From assembly GCA_046154965.1 (NCBI GenBank), contig JBJXDY010000113.1:12301-76300 (forward strand): a stretch of 64,000 nucleotides of DNA, in the 5' to 3' direction. This DNA is from DATKFM01 sp046154965 (GTDB lineage Bacteria > Pseudomonadota > Alphaproteobacteria > Dongiales > Dongiaceae). The notes beneath the pieces are model-generated. The model was given only the letters and a program-made list of their open reading frames with translations. It had not been told where the DNA came from and searched no databases. Shown in pieces: positions 15,506 to 23,950 of the stretch (its first letter is position 1; every line of letters starts with the position of its first letter). A program made the position numbers and the translations under genes.

Positions 15506-17569
15506 CTAGCCTGTTTCCCCCAGCTCAATCGCGCCGTTCCACCCCGCCCGCTGAAATCCTTCGGCGAAGATCGCCATATGCTGCGGCAGGCGGAAGGGAT
15601 AGGTCGACCGCACATAGGCATCGGACAAATCGGGCTGCAACCGCAGCAGCTTCCGGAGAGCTTCCTGTGCCTCCGCTTTCGGTCCCCTGTGCCCGAGCGC
15701 GGCAACAAGGCGGTGATGGGCACGGACGCTTCCGGGCTCTTGGCGGACTGCTTCCCTGGCGTCCGCCGCCGCGCCATCCAGATCGCCGAGCAGGAGCCGC
15801 GCCAGCGAGAGGTCGGCCAGGATCAGGGAGCGCGACTGATAACGCGGATCCAGTTGCAGAACGGTTTCCAGAGGCGCGAGCGCCTCCTGCGGGCGGCCGG
15901 CGAAGACGGCGACGCAACCGGAGAACTGATGGGCGATCACAGCCGAGGGGTTGAGTGCGATGGCCCGCTCCACCTCATGCTGTGCGCGATCATACTGGCG
16001 GCTGGTCCAAAGCAAGGCGATGCCGAGCAAGGCATGGGCTAGCCAGTCATCGTCATCGAGTTCCACGGCGCGGCGCGCGCATTGCAGTGTCGCCGCCAGG
16101 ACCCGCGGCGGATTCTTCGTCCAGCCCGCCAGGGCATCATGGAAATGGGACAGAGCCAGCAGCGTGTGGGCATAAGACGACAACGGATCGAGCTCGATCG
16201 CCTTCTGCAGCAGGTTCCGCGCCTCGGCGGCGCCGGCGCCGGCGTATTCATGCTGATGGGAGAAAGCGCCATAGAGCCGCGCCAGCGCGCGCTGGGTATA
16301 GTCCCAGCTATCGAGATTCTCGGGATGCTTGCGCAGCGCGCGGCGCAGCTCGGCGCGGCTGAGCTGCGGCTCGATGCTCTGGACGATGCTGGTGGTGATC
16401 TCGTCCTGGACGGCGAAGAAATCGCCGCAATCGCGGTCGTAGCGCTGTGCCCAAAGCTGCGTGCCTGAATTCGAATCCACCAGCTGCACGGAGATGCGGA
16501 ACTTGTCATTGGCCCGGCGCATGCTGCCTTGGAGGAAATAGCGCGCGCCCAGCTCCTGCGCCGCCCGCGCTGCGCCGCCGAGCTTTTTTTTGTAGAACGC
16601 GGTCGAGTTGCGGGCGATGACCGGGAAACGCCGCCAGTATGACAGCGCTGTGATGATATCTTCGGTGACGCCGTCGGCAAGATAGGCCTGATTGGGATCC
16701 TCGCTGAGATTCTCGAACGGGAAAACGGCGACGGCAGGGCGCGTCCACAAGCCGTCGGCGTTGCTGCCTGGTCGTGGCCCCGTATGCCCGTTATCAGCCG
16801 ATACGATTGCGACGGGTTCAGGGCGTGGCGGCGTGTGAATCTCCAGATGCCGGAGGGCTTCGCGATACAGCTCCATGGTCGAAGGCTCGGGCACCGTATT
16901 CAGTTCGCGCTTCAGAATCTCGGCGCATTGCCGGTAGCGGCGGATCGCCGTGTTATAGGCGCCCTGATCGAGATGAAGCCGGATAAGCTGGCGATGCGCT
17001 TCCTCCGCCAGGGGATCGAGCGCAAGCGTCCGGTTGAGCGACGCCGCGGCGTCTTCCAGATCGCCGGCCGTCACCTGGCATCGGGCAAGCTTGATTAGCA
17101 CCGTCACCGCCGACTCATAGAGCTGGGCCCGCTCCTGCCGCAGCCACTCTTCGAAGGCGGAATCCCGCAGATTGAATCCGTCAAGGAACGGTCCCCGGTA
17201 CAGATCCGCAGCGGCGCGCAGGTCATCGGAGGAGTCGCTGGCGGCAAGACGTTTGAAGGCGGCGATGTCGACTTCAGCCACGCAGTCACGCAGGGTTACC
17301 GTATCCCTGTCGACGTTGAGAATCGACGCGGCGCCGTTCAGCGCGCGGCGGATCGAGGTAAGCGTCTGGCTCAGGCTATGGCGTGCTTGCGCATCGGCGC
17401 GTTCGCCCCACAGCAGAGCGGTCAGCCTGTCGCGCGGCTGCGCTTCGCCGGTCCGGCAGGCCAGATAGGCCAACAGCGCCTCCGCCTTGCGCGTCGGCAG
17501 CGCGATCGCACTGCCATCCGGCCGATGGGCCGTGAAGCCGCCGAAAAAAATGAGATTAATCTCCACCAT
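15506..17569 (-). CDS. SARP-like regulator: BTAD plus TolB-like domain plus TPR repeats
   Basis: A 687-residue cytoplasmic protein. Residues 1-95 resemble the SARP winged helix (FFGGFTAHRPDGSAIALPTRKAEALLAYLA, split here only by length). Residues about 96-240 are a bacterial transcriptional activator (BTAD) TPR-like domain. About 280-400 form a TolB-N/FlgO-like domain starting AVAVFPFENLSEDPNQAYLA then DGVTEDIITALS, as in class III cyclase-associated regulators. About 430-680 are TPR helices. It has no kinase or ATPase motif. It probably controls transcription in response to a ligand or protein bound by the repeats. The divergent neighbour at 17927 and the 20-bp palindrome between them are candidate targets. 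Confidence 0.82.
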   Translation of the reverse strand: MVEINLIFFGGFTAHRPDGSAIALPTRKAEALLAYLACRTGEAQPRDRLTALLWGERADAQARHSLSQTLTSIRRALNGAASILNVDRDTVTLRDCVAEVDIAAFKRLAASDSSDDLRAAADLYRGPFLDGFNLRDSAFEEWLRQERAQLYESAVTVLIKLARCQVTAGDLEDAAASLNRTLALDPLAEEAHRQLIRLHLDQGAYNTAIRRYRQCAEILKRELNTVPEPSTMELYREALRHLEIHTPPRPEPVAIVSADNGHTGPRPGSNADGLWTRPAVAVFPFENLSEDPNQAYLADGVTEDIITALSYWRRFPVIARNSTAFYKKKLGGAARAAQELGARYFLQGSMRRANDKFRISVQLVDSNSGTQLWAQRYDRDCGDFFAVQDEITTSIVQSIEPQLSRAELRRALRKHPENLDSWDYTQRALARLYGAFSHQHEYAGAGAAEARNLLQKAIELDPLSSYAHTLLALSHFHDALAGWTKNPPRVLAATLQCARRAVELDDDDWLAHALLGIALLWTSRQYDRAQHEVERAIALNPSAVIAHQFSGCVAVFAGRPQEALAPLETVLQLDPRYQSRSLILADLSLARLLLGDLDGAAADAREAVRQEPGSVRAHHRLVAALGHRGPKAEAQEALRKLLRLQPDLSDAYVRSTYPFRLPQHMAIFAEGFQRAGWNGAIELGETG

Positions 17570-17672
17570 CAGCTAGCCTCTCAGCATTGGACCTGTGCCA
17601 CGTACATTGGGCCACTTGCCGTTATGTGAAGGAGATGATCGCGACAATCGCCGCACAATCCGCGCGATAGTA

Positions 17673-17692
17673 ACAACAGCCATGGCTGTTGT
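17673..17692. promoter_or_regulatory. 20-bp perfect palindrome, candidate operator
   Basis: ACAACAGCCATGGCTGTTGT is fully self-complementary, lies 104 bases from the start of the SARP-like regulator and 234 bases from the MddA-like start. A loopless palindrome of this length suits a dimeric DNA-binding protein better than a hairpin. The most economical reader is the adjacent regulator (autoregulation), but that is inference. Confidence 0.5.
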
Positions 17693-17759
17693 ATTCCGGG
17701 CACGAGGGCTGCCGATCCGAGCATCAGCTAAGACACTAACGGCGCCGGCGTCTGACAAC

Positions 17760-17775
17760 TGTGACGCAGGTCACA
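17760..17775. promoter_or_regulatory. CRP/FNR-family operator-like site
   Basis: TGTGACGCAGGTCACA fits the TGTGA-N6-TCACA consensus of CRP-family regulators in every conserved position. It is 151 bases upstream of the MddA-like start codon, far for a simple class II site but compatible with an activator or repressor of a promoter located within the leader. Two similar sites occur at 50240 and 50322. Confidence 0.55.
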
Positions 17776-17926
17776 CTGGCGGGGGGCCATGCAACTATCA
17801 CAACCGGCCACGGACGTAAAGTTGGCCGGTTTGCAGTTTTGAGACTTTTTTGAAGCCGCTGTGGCGGCCTTGTGACGCCGCCTCCGTATCCTGTTGCTCC
17901 CCGTCCGAATCTCTATGGAGCCTCTC

Positions 17927-18706
17927 ATGGCCGGATTGCTCGCCCTTATCTACGGCGTCATCGCTTACGCGATCTTCTTCTTTACCTTCTGCTATGCCAT
18001 TGGATTCGTCGGCAATCTGGTGGTGCCGAAGTCGATCGATTCCGGCATGGCCGGACCGTTGATCGAATCCATGCTGATCAATGCTGCGCTATTGGCGCTG
18101 TTTGCCGTGCAGCACAGCGTCATGGCGCGGCCGGCGTTCAAGCGGCTGTGGACGCGGCTCGTGCCGACCTCGGTCGAGCGCAGCACCTATGTCGTCTTTG
18201 CCAGCGCTGCCCTGCTGCTGCTCTACTGGCAGTGGCGGCCGATCGGCGAGCCGATCTGGACGGTCGAGCAGCCGTTGGCGGCGGCCGCCCTACAGGGTGT
18301 CTTCTGGCTCGGCTGGCTGCTGGTTCTCTTCAGCACCTTCCTGATCAACCATTTCGAGCTGTTTGGGCTGCGCCAGGTCATCGGCCGTCTGCTGCGCTGG
18401 CCGGCGCCAGTGCCGGAGTTCCGCACGCCGTCGCTCTATAAGCAGGTCCGGCATCCGCTCTACCTTGGGTTCCTGCTGGCGTTCTGGGCGACGCCGGCAA
18501 TGACCGCCGGCCATCTGCTCTTCGCCCTGGCCACCACCGGCTACATCCTGGTCGCGATCCAGCTCGAGGAACGCGATCTGATCGATCTCTTCGGCGACCG
18601 CTACCGCCGCTATCGCCGGCAGGTCAGCATGCTGATTCCGCTGCCCCGGGCAAAGCTCGTCGACCGGCCAACGGAAGAGCCCGTCGCGCAATGGAAGCAG
18701 CGTTAG
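17927..18706 (+). CDS. Membrane methyltransferase, MddA/NnrU/ICMT-like
   Basis: A 259-residue integral membrane protein with about six hydrophobic segments. The C-terminal signature is QVRHPLYLGFLLAFWATP, with LEERDLIDLFGDRYRRYRR, the SAM-binding and catalytic region of the isoprenylcysteine carboxyl methyltransferase-like group. The overall layout matches methanethiol S-methyltransferase MddA, which makes dimethyl sulfide; that specific activity is inference. ATG at 17927 has GGAG six bases upstream; the alternative ATG at 17915 lacks one. A DUF1127 gene follows two bases after the stop. Confidence 0.78.
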   Translation: MAGLLALIYGVIAYAIFFFTFCYAIGFVGNLVVPKSIDSGMAGPLIESMLINAALLALFAVQHSVMARPAFKRLWTRLVPTSVERSTYVVFASAALLLLYWQWRPIGEPIWTVEQPLAAAALQGVFWLGWLLVLFSTFLINHFELFGLRQVIGRLLRWPAPVPEFRTPSLYKQVRHPLYLGFLLAFWATPAMTAGHLLFALATTGYILVAIQLEERDLIDLFGDRYRRYRRQVSMLIPLPRAKLVDRPTEEPVAQWKQR

Positions 18707-18708
18707 CC

Positions 18709-19047
18709 ATGCGGACACAGACTTCCGCCGCGCCCTCGGCACGGGATCCAATGCCGATGGCGGCGAACGAGAAGGGTGCGCCGGTTCGGCGCGTCCTGGT
18801 CGCCGAGCTCAGCCCTTGGCTGCGCAATGCGAGGGGTGCCTCCGATGTCGCCGATATTCACGTGCCGCAGTTGGACGCGCCCGGCGGCGCGCTGGTCCAG
18901 CGCTTGGCGGACCGGTTGCTGACCTGGCTGCAGCGCGCGCAGCAGCGCCGGCATCTCAGGACGCTCAACGACAACATGCTGAAGGATATCGGCCTGTCGC
19001 GCGCCGATGTGGACCACGAGACCCGCCGGCGCTTTTGGCAGGATTGA
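18709..19047 (+). CDS. DUF1127 (YjiS-like) protein
   Basis: A 112-residue protein whose last 45 residues are a DUF1127 domain: RLLTWLQRAQQRRHLRTL then NDNMLKDIGLSRADVDHE, with basic and arginine-rich helices. Short DUF1127 proteins in alphaproteobacteria affect RNA turnover and phosphate or stress physiology; longer forms like this one have an unstructured N-terminus (residues 1-55, Ala/Pro-rich). The start lies 2 bases after the preceding stop, so it is probably translated from the same mRNA. Confidence 0.8.
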   Translation: MRTQTSAAPSARDPMPMAANEKGAPVRRVLVAELSPWLRNARGASDVADIHVPQLDAPGGALVQRLADRLLTWLQRAQQRRHLRTLNDNMLKDIGLSRADVDHETRRRFWQD

Positions 19048-19055
19048 ACGGAACG

Positions 19056-19718
19056 TCAGCGGCGGCGCAGCAGGAACAGTCCCTGCTCGCCGAACAGGTT
19101 GGCGTGCCAGAGCGAGCGGATGGCGGTGGGCTTTCCTTGGCGGGAAATCGCCACCGCTCGCTCTACTTGAATGCCGAGCTCGCGCGCCAGCTGGATGAAG
19201 TCCAGGATGGTGCAGAAATGGATGTTCGGCGTGTCATACCAGCTTTCGGCCAGCGTTTCCGTCACCGGCATGCGGCCGTGGGACAACAGATGCCAGCGCA
19301 CGCGCCAATGACCGAAATTCGGGAACGACACGATGGCGTGGCGGCCGATGCGCACGAGCTGCTGCAGCACGCCCTTGGGATCGCGGGTCGCCTGCAGCGT
19401 CTGGCTCAGCACTACATAGTCGAAGGCGTCTGACGGATAATCCTTGAGGTCGGTGTCGGCGTCGCCCTGGATGACGCTGAGGCCCTGGCTGACCGAGGCA
19501 TTGACGCCGGCCTGGCTGATCTCGATGCCGCGGCCGTCCACCTGCTTGAAATGCACGAGATAGTCGAGCAGCGCGCCGTCGCCGCAGCCGACATCGAGCA
19601 CCCGCGCCTTCGGCGCGACGATGTCGGCGATCAATTGTAGATCTATGCGGATGCCGCCGCCGGTGGCGGGCCGCCTGCGTTTCCCGGCGATCTGGCTGGC
19701 GAGGGCGGTGCTGGTCAT
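19056..19718 (-). CDS. metW: Methionine biosynthesis protein MetW
   Basis: A 220-residue methyltransferase-fold protein that partners with homoserine O-acetyltransferase in many proteobacteria. Motif I is VLDVGCGDGALLDYL. VVLSQTLQATRDPKGVL, ISFPNFGHWRVR (read here as VSFPNFGHWRVR) and HFCTILDFIQLAREL are family hallmarks. It starts 6 bases after the metXA stop, as the second gene of the operon. Its exact biochemical role (activation of MetX versus methyl transfer) is debated in the family. Confidence 0.95.
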   Translation of the reverse strand: MTSTALASQIAGKRRRPATGGGIRIDLQLIADIVAPKARVLDVGCGDGALLDYLVHFKQVDGRGIEISQAGVNASVSQGLSVIQGDADTDLKDYPSDAFDYVVLSQTLQATRDPKGVLQQLVRIGRHAIVSFPNFGHWRVRWHLLSHGRMPVTETLAESWYDTPNIHFCTILDFIQLARELGIQVERAVAISRQGKPTAIRSLWHANLFGEQGLFLLRRR

Positions 19719-19724
19719 CGGCGC

Positions 19725-20882
19725 CTACAGCCCGCGATGCTCGGCGCAGCCGGCGAGAAAGCCGCGCATGGTGGCCAGGAACTCCGGCTCTTCCAGCAGG
19801 AAGGCGTCATGGCCCTTGTCGCTCTGGATCTCGACGAAACTGACATTGGCGGCCACGGCGTTCAGCGCATGGACGATGGCGCGGCTCTCGCTGGTGGGGA
19901 ACAGCCAATCGCTGGTGAAGGAGAACAGGCAGAAGCGCACGGGCGTGCCGCGGAAGGCATTGGGCACCGAGCCGAACTCCCGGGCCATGTCGAAATAGTC
20001 CATCGCGCGGGTGATGTAGAGATAGGAGTTGGCGTCAAAGCGGTCGACGAAGGTGGAGCCCTGGTGGCGCAGATAGCTCTCCACCTGGAAATCGGCATCG
20101 AAGCCATATGTCAGATGCGCCCGGTCCTGCAGGTTGCGGCCGAACTTGCGGTGCAGCGCCGTCTCCGAGAGATAAGTGATGTGGGCGGCCATGCGCGCCA
20201 CCGCGAGGCCCCGCGCCGGATTGCGCCCCTGCGCCTGATAGTCGCCGCCGCACCAGTCGGGATCCGCCATGATCGCCTGGCGGCCCACCTCGTGGAAGGC
20301 GATGTTCTGCGCCGAATGCCGCGCGGCGCCCGCCACCGGCACGGCGGCGAAGACATTCTGCGGATAGGCCGCCGCCCATTGCAGCACCTGCATCGCCCCC
20401 ATGGAGCCGCCGGTGACGCAGAACAGCTTGTCGATGCCCAGATGGTCGATCAGCAGCTTCTGCGCCCGCACCATGTCGCCGACGGTGATGACGGGGAAGC
20501 CGATGCCATAGGTGCGGCCGGTGCGCGGATTGATGTCCCGCGGCCCGGTGGTGCCCATGCAGCCGCCGAGCACATTGGAGGAGATGACGAAGAATTTGTC
20601 GGTGTCGATCGGCTTGCCCGGCCCGACCATCAGGTCCCACCAGCCGGGCTTGCCGGTGACGGGATGGGTCTCCACCGCGAACTGGTCGCCGGTCAGGGCG
20701 TGGCAGAGCAGCACCGCGTTCGACCGCTCCCGGTTCAAGGCGCCATAGGTCTGGAAGGCGATGGTGAAGGGGCCGAACTCCACGCCGCTATCCAGCAGCA
20801 TCGGCCGGTCCGCGCCGAAAGTGACACGGTGGCCCGGAAGATCGGGCCAGCCGGCGGCCTCGCTGCGGGAAAGGGCGGTCAT
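19725..20882 (-). CDS. metXA: Homoserine O-acetyltransferase
   Basis: A 385-residue alpha/beta hydrolase that acetylates homoserine (some relatives use succinyl-CoA) in the first committed step of methionine synthesis. The nucleophile elbow is VTGGSMGAMQVLQW, PIDTDKFFVISSNVLGGCMG marks the family, FDANSYLYI lies in the lid region, and the catalytic His is in SDKGHDAFLLE. The length is normal. It forms the metXA-metW operon and diverges from chorismate mutase across 140 bases. No SAM-II riboswitch could be recognised in its leader. Confidence 0.95.
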   Translation of the reverse strand: MTALSRSEAAGWPDLPGHRVTFGADRPMLLDSGVEFGPFTIAFQTYGALNRERSNAVLLCHALTGDQFAVETHPVTGKPGWWDLMVGPGKPIDTDKFFVISSNVLGGCMGTTGPRDINPRTGRTYGIGFPVITVGDMVRAQKLLIDHLGIDKLFCVTGGSMGAMQVLQWAAAYPQNVFAAVPVAGAARHSAQNIAFHEVGRQAIMADPDWCGGDYQAQGRNPARGLAVARMAAHITYLSETALHRKFGRNLQDRAHLTYGFDADFQVESYLRHQGSTFVDRFDANSYLYITRAMDYFDMAREFGSVPNAFRGTPVRFCLFSFTSDWLFPTSESRAIVHALNAVAANVSFVEIQSDKGHDAFLLEEPEFLATMRGFLAGCAEHRGL

Positions 20883-20922
20883 GGGTTGCGGCTGCCTTCG
20901 CGAAATCGGCGTCTAAGTCGTT

Positions 20923-20956
20923 GGGATATCTGGAAACCGAGGCTGCTGGCTGTCAA
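20923..20956 (-). promoter_or_regulatory. Candidate sigma-70 promoter of metXA-metW
   Basis: On the minus strand a perfect -35 TTGACA (20956-20951) is followed, after about 19-20 bases, by AGATAT/GATATC as a weak -10. The spacing is slightly long. It lies about 45 bases upstream of the metXA ATG. The call rests on the -35 only. Confidence 0.35.
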
Positions 20957-21022
20957 CGTTTTCTTTGCTTTTGGGCGGACCAGCGACTATCACTAACGGC
21001 CTTCCGGGGACAATCTCTCACC

Positions 21023-21913
21023 ATGCCTTCCAGCGCCGACAAAATCGACGATCTCCGCCGCCAGATCGACGAGATCGACAATAAACTGCATGACCTGCTT
21101 ATGCTACGGGCGGATGTGGCCGCCCAGGTCGGCGCGGTCAAGGCCAATGGCGGCAACAATAGCGACCTCTTCATCCGGCCCGGCCGCGAGGCCGTGATCC
21201 TGCGCCGCCTGGTGGCGCGCCATCACGGGCCGGTGCCAAAGGCCGCCCTGGTGCGTCTTTGGCGCGAGCTGATGATGGACCTGCTGCGGGTGGAGAACCC
21301 CTTCGTCGTCGCCGTCTATCTGCCGGAGGCGCGGCCCGCCTTCTGGGATCTGGCCCGGGATCATTTCGGCACCCACACGCCGCTGACGGCTTATGAAACC
21401 ATCGGCCAGGTGCTGCGGGCCGTGATGGAAGGCCCCGCTACCATGGGCGTGCTGCCGTTTCCGCAGGAGGACGACCGCGACGCCTGGTGGCCGCTCCTGC
21501 GCGGCAGCGAGCCGCGGCAGGCCCGGGTCTTCGCGCGGCTGCCCTTCGGCGATTCCGGCAGCATTCGCGGCCCCGAGGTCGAGGCGCTGGCCATCGGCCG
21601 CGTGGTGCCGGAGACCATCGGCGTCGACCGCAGCCTGCTGGTGCTGGAAGCGGTGCCCGAGCTGAGCCGCAGCACGGTGCGCGGCATGATGACCGAATGC
21701 GGGCTGGAGCCGCGCATCCTGCATCAACGTTTGGCCCCCAGCGATCCCAGCTCCACCCTGTTCCTCGCCGAGCTGGATGGCGCGGTGCTGCCCGACGACG
21801 CCCGCTTCGAGCAGGTGGCGGCGCGGCTGGCCGGCGGGCTGAAGCATGTCTGGTCGCTGGGCAATTACGCGGCGCCGCTCACCGCCGGCGAGCTGGCGAA
21901 CGGCGACGAATAG
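21023..21913 (+). CDS. Chorismate mutase (AroQ) with degenerate prephenate dehydratase-like C-terminal region
   Basis: A 296-residue protein. Residues 1-90 form an AroQ-class chorismate mutase (IDDLRRQIDEIDNKLHDLL, RADVAAQVGAVK, FIRPGREAVILRRL) that converts chorismate to prephenate. Residues about 95-215 resemble a shrunken dehydratase domain (AYETIGQVLRAVMEGPATMG then VLPF), without the catalytic TRF motif. The last 75 residues look like an ACT-type regulatory domain (LLVLEAVPELSRSTVRGMM). So it should be a regulated mutase, not a full P-protein. ATG at 21023 gives the domain boundary. It leads an operon with hisC and a prephenate dehydrogenase. Confidence 0.85.
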   Translation: MPSSADKIDDLRRQIDEIDNKLHDLLMLRADVAAQVGAVKANGGNNSDLFIRPGREAVILRRLVARHHGPVPKAALVRLWRELMMDLLRVENPFVVAVYLPEARPAFWDLARDHFGTHTPLTAYETIGQVLRAVMEGPATMGVLPFPQEDDRDAWWPLLRGSEPRQARVFARLPFGDSGSIRGPEVEALAIGRVVPETIGVDRSLLVLEAVPELSRSTVRGMMTECGLEPRILHQRLAPSDPSSTLFLAELDGAVLPDDARFEQVAARLAGGLKHVWSLGNYAAPLTAGELANGDE

Positions 21914-21922
21914 GAGAGCCGC

Positions 21923-23035
21923 ATGCTCAAACCCCGTCCCGGCATCATGGACATCGCGCCCTACAAGGGCGGCGACGCGAAGCTGCCGGGCCAGGCGCGG
22001 GTGATGCGGCTGGCCTCCAACGAAAGCCCGCTGGGCGCCAGCCCGCGCGCGGTCGAGGCCTACCGCGCCATCGCGCCGGAACTGCACCGCTATCCCGACG
22101 GCGGCGCCGAGGATCTGCGCGCCGCCATCGCCGCTGTGCACGGCTTGCCCAAGGAACATATCGTCTGCGGCGCCGGCTCCGACGAGCTGATCTCGCTGCT
22201 GACTCGCGCCTTCTCCGGACCCGGCGATGAGGTGCTGTACAGCCAGCACGCCTTTCTGATGTACGGCATTGCCGCCAAGACCGTGGGCGCCACGCCGGTG
22301 GCCGCGCCGTCGCGGGACTATGGCGCCGATGTGGACGCCATGCTGGCCCGGGTGACGCCGCGCACCCGAATCGTCTTTCTGGCCAATCCGAACAATCCGA
22401 CGGGCACGCTGCTGCCGGCGGCGGAGGTATGGCGGCTGCACAAAGGCCTGCCCGACAACGTGCTGTTCATCCTCGATGCCGCCTATGCCGAATATGTCGG
22501 CGGCGCGGATTATGAGGACGGTGCCATGCTGGCGCGAGATTTCGACAATGCCGTCATGCTGCGCACGTTCTCGAAGATCTACGGCCTGGCGGCGCTGCGG
22601 CTCGGCTGGAGCTATGCCGGGCCGGCGGTGACCGACGTGCTCAACCGGGTGCGCGGGCCGTTCAACGTCCCGTCGCCGGCCCAGGCCGCCGGCATCGCCG
22701 CGCTGGCCGACCGCGCCCATCTGGACAAGGCGCGGGCCCACAACGACCTCTGGCTGCCCTGGCTCGCGGCGAAGCTGAAGGAGATCGGCCTGCAGCCGGT
22801 GCCGAGCGCCGGCAACTTCATCCTCCTGCGTTTCCCCGATCCGGCGCTGACGGCCGACATGGCGGCAGAGTTCCTCAACGGCCGGGGCATCCTGCCGCGC
22901 AAGATGGGGCCCTATGGCCTCGCCGATTGCCTGCGCATCACCGTCGGCCTCGCCGACGAGAACCAGGCCGTGGTCCAGGCGCTGACCGATTTCGCCGCGC
23001 CCCGCGGCGCCGTCCACCGCGTGGGAGCGCGCTGA
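21923..23035 (+). CDS. hisC: Histidinol-phosphate / aromatic aminotransferase
   Basis: A 370-residue PLP-dependent class I/II aminotransferase. Landmarks are RLASNESPLGASPRAVEAY, the PLP Lys in TFSKIYGLAALRLGW, LANPNNPTGT and the phosphate-binding Arg in ALRLGWSY. It can act on histidinol phosphate; its place between chorismate mutase and prephenate dehydrogenase says it also, or mainly, transaminates phenylpyruvate and 4-hydroxyphenylpyruvate or prephenate. GGAGAG precedes the ATG, 9 bases after the upstream stop. Confidence 0.92.
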   Translation: MLKPRPGIMDIAPYKGGDAKLPGQARVMRLASNESPLGASPRAVEAYRAIAPELHRYPDGGAEDLRAAIAAVHGLPKEHIVCGAGSDELISLLTRAFSGPGDEVLYSQHAFLMYGIAAKTVGATPVAAPSRDYGADVDAMLARVTPRTRIVFLANPNNPTGTLLPAAEVWRLHKGLPDNVLFILDAAYAEYVGGADYEDGAMLARDFDNAVMLRTFSKIYGLAALRLGWSYAGPAVTDVLNRVRGPFNVPSPAQAAGIAALADRAHLDKARAHNDLWLPWLAAKLKEIGLQPVPSAGNFILLRFPDPALTADMAAEFLNGRGILPRKMGPYGLADCLRITVGLADENQAVVQALTDFAAPRGAVHRVGAR

Positions 23036-23037
23036 CC

Positions 23038-23925
23038 ATGGCCGAGAAGCCGCTGTTCGACCGCGTGGCGCTGATCGGCATCGGCCTGATCGGCTCGTCG
23101 ATCGCCCATGTCATCCGGCGGGAGCGCATGGCCGGCCATATCAGCGGCCATGCCCAGAGCCAGCGCACCCGCGACAAGGCGGTGGAGCTGAAGCTGGTGG
23201 ACAGCATCCACGACACCGCCGCCGCGGCGGTGAAGGATGCCGACCTGGTGATCGTCTGCACGCCCATGGGCACCTATGCCGCCATCGGCGCCGCCATCGC
23301 CGGCCATCTGAAAGCCGGCGCCATCGTCTCCGATGTGGGTTCGGTGAAGCAGTCGGTGATCCGCGATCTCGGCCCGCTGCTGCCCGACCATGTGCATTTC
23401 ATCCCTGGCCATCCCATCGCCGGCACCGAACATTCGGGCCCCGAGGCCGGCTTTCCCGAGCTGTTCCAGGGCCGCTGGACGATCCTCACCCCGCCGCCCG
23501 GCACCGACGAGGCGGCGGTGGAGAAGCTGGCAGAATTCTGGCGCCGCGCCGGCAGCCAGGTGGAGGTCATGGAGGCCGGCCACCATGACAAGGTGCTCGC
23601 CATCACCTCCCATCTGCCCCACCTCATCGCCTACTGCATCGTGGGCACGGTGACCGACCTGGAGGAGGTGACCAAGAGCGAGGTGATCAAGTTCTCCGCC
23701 TCGGGCTTCCGCGACTTCACCCGCATCGCCGCGTCCGATCCCGTCATGTGGCGCGACGTCTTCCTCAACAACCGCGAGGCCGTCATCGAGATGCTCGGCC
23801 GCTTCACAGAGGACCTGACGGCCCTCCAGCGCAACATCCGCTGGGGCGAAGCCGAGAAGCTGGAAGACCTCTTCACCCGCACCCGCGCCATCCGCCGCGG
23901 CATCATCGACGCCAAGCAGGCGTAG
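23038..23925 (+). CDS. Prephenate/arogenate dehydrogenase (TyrA/TyrC family)
   Basis: A 295-residue oxidative decarboxylase for tyrosine synthesis. The NAD(P)-binding motif is ALIGIGLIGSSIAHVIRR and the active-site region is FIPGHPIAGTEHSGPEAGF, with catalytic His in GHPIAGTEHSG. HHDKVLAITSHLPHLIAY and FSASGFRDFTRIAASDPVMW are hallmarks of the family. No ACT domain is fused. It starts 2 bases after the hisC stop and is the last gene of the aromatic operon; repeats follow it. Confidence 0.94.
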   Translation: MAEKPLFDRVALIGIGLIGSSIAHVIRRERMAGHISGHAQSQRTRDKAVELKLVDSIHDTAAAAVKDADLVIVCTPMGTYAAIGAAIAGHLKAGAIVSDVGSVKQSVIRDLGPLLPDHVHFIPGHPIAGTEHSGPEAGFPELFQGRWTILTPPPGTDEAAVEKLAEFWRRAGSQVEVMEAGHHDKVLAITSHLPHLIAYCIVGTVTDLEEVTKSEVIKFSASGFRDFTRIAASDPVMWRDVFLNNREAVIEMLGRFTEDLTALQRNIRWGEAEKLEDLFTRTRAIRRGIIDAKQA

Positions 23926-23950
23926 GCGGGCACGGCCGATTGGCCGATTT

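Larger units (their letters stand above)
17570..17926. other. Divergent regulatory region between the SARP-like gene and the MddA-like gene
   Basis: A 357-base non-coding stretch, less GC-rich than its neighbours. It holds a 20-bp perfect palindrome (17673-17692) and a consensus CRP-type site (17760-17775), listed separately, and an inverted pair GGCCGG / CCGGCC around 17804-17830. No further ORF of coding character was seen. It should contain both promoters. Confidence 0.6.

Noticed and set aside
20883..21022. SAM-II riboswitch before metXA
   Set aside because: Expected in many alphaproteobacteria, but the conserved pseudoknot words and the A-rich 3' block could not be found in the minus-strand leader.
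21104..23017. 637-codon minus-strand frame
   Set aside because: Antisense shadow of chorismate mutase and hisC.
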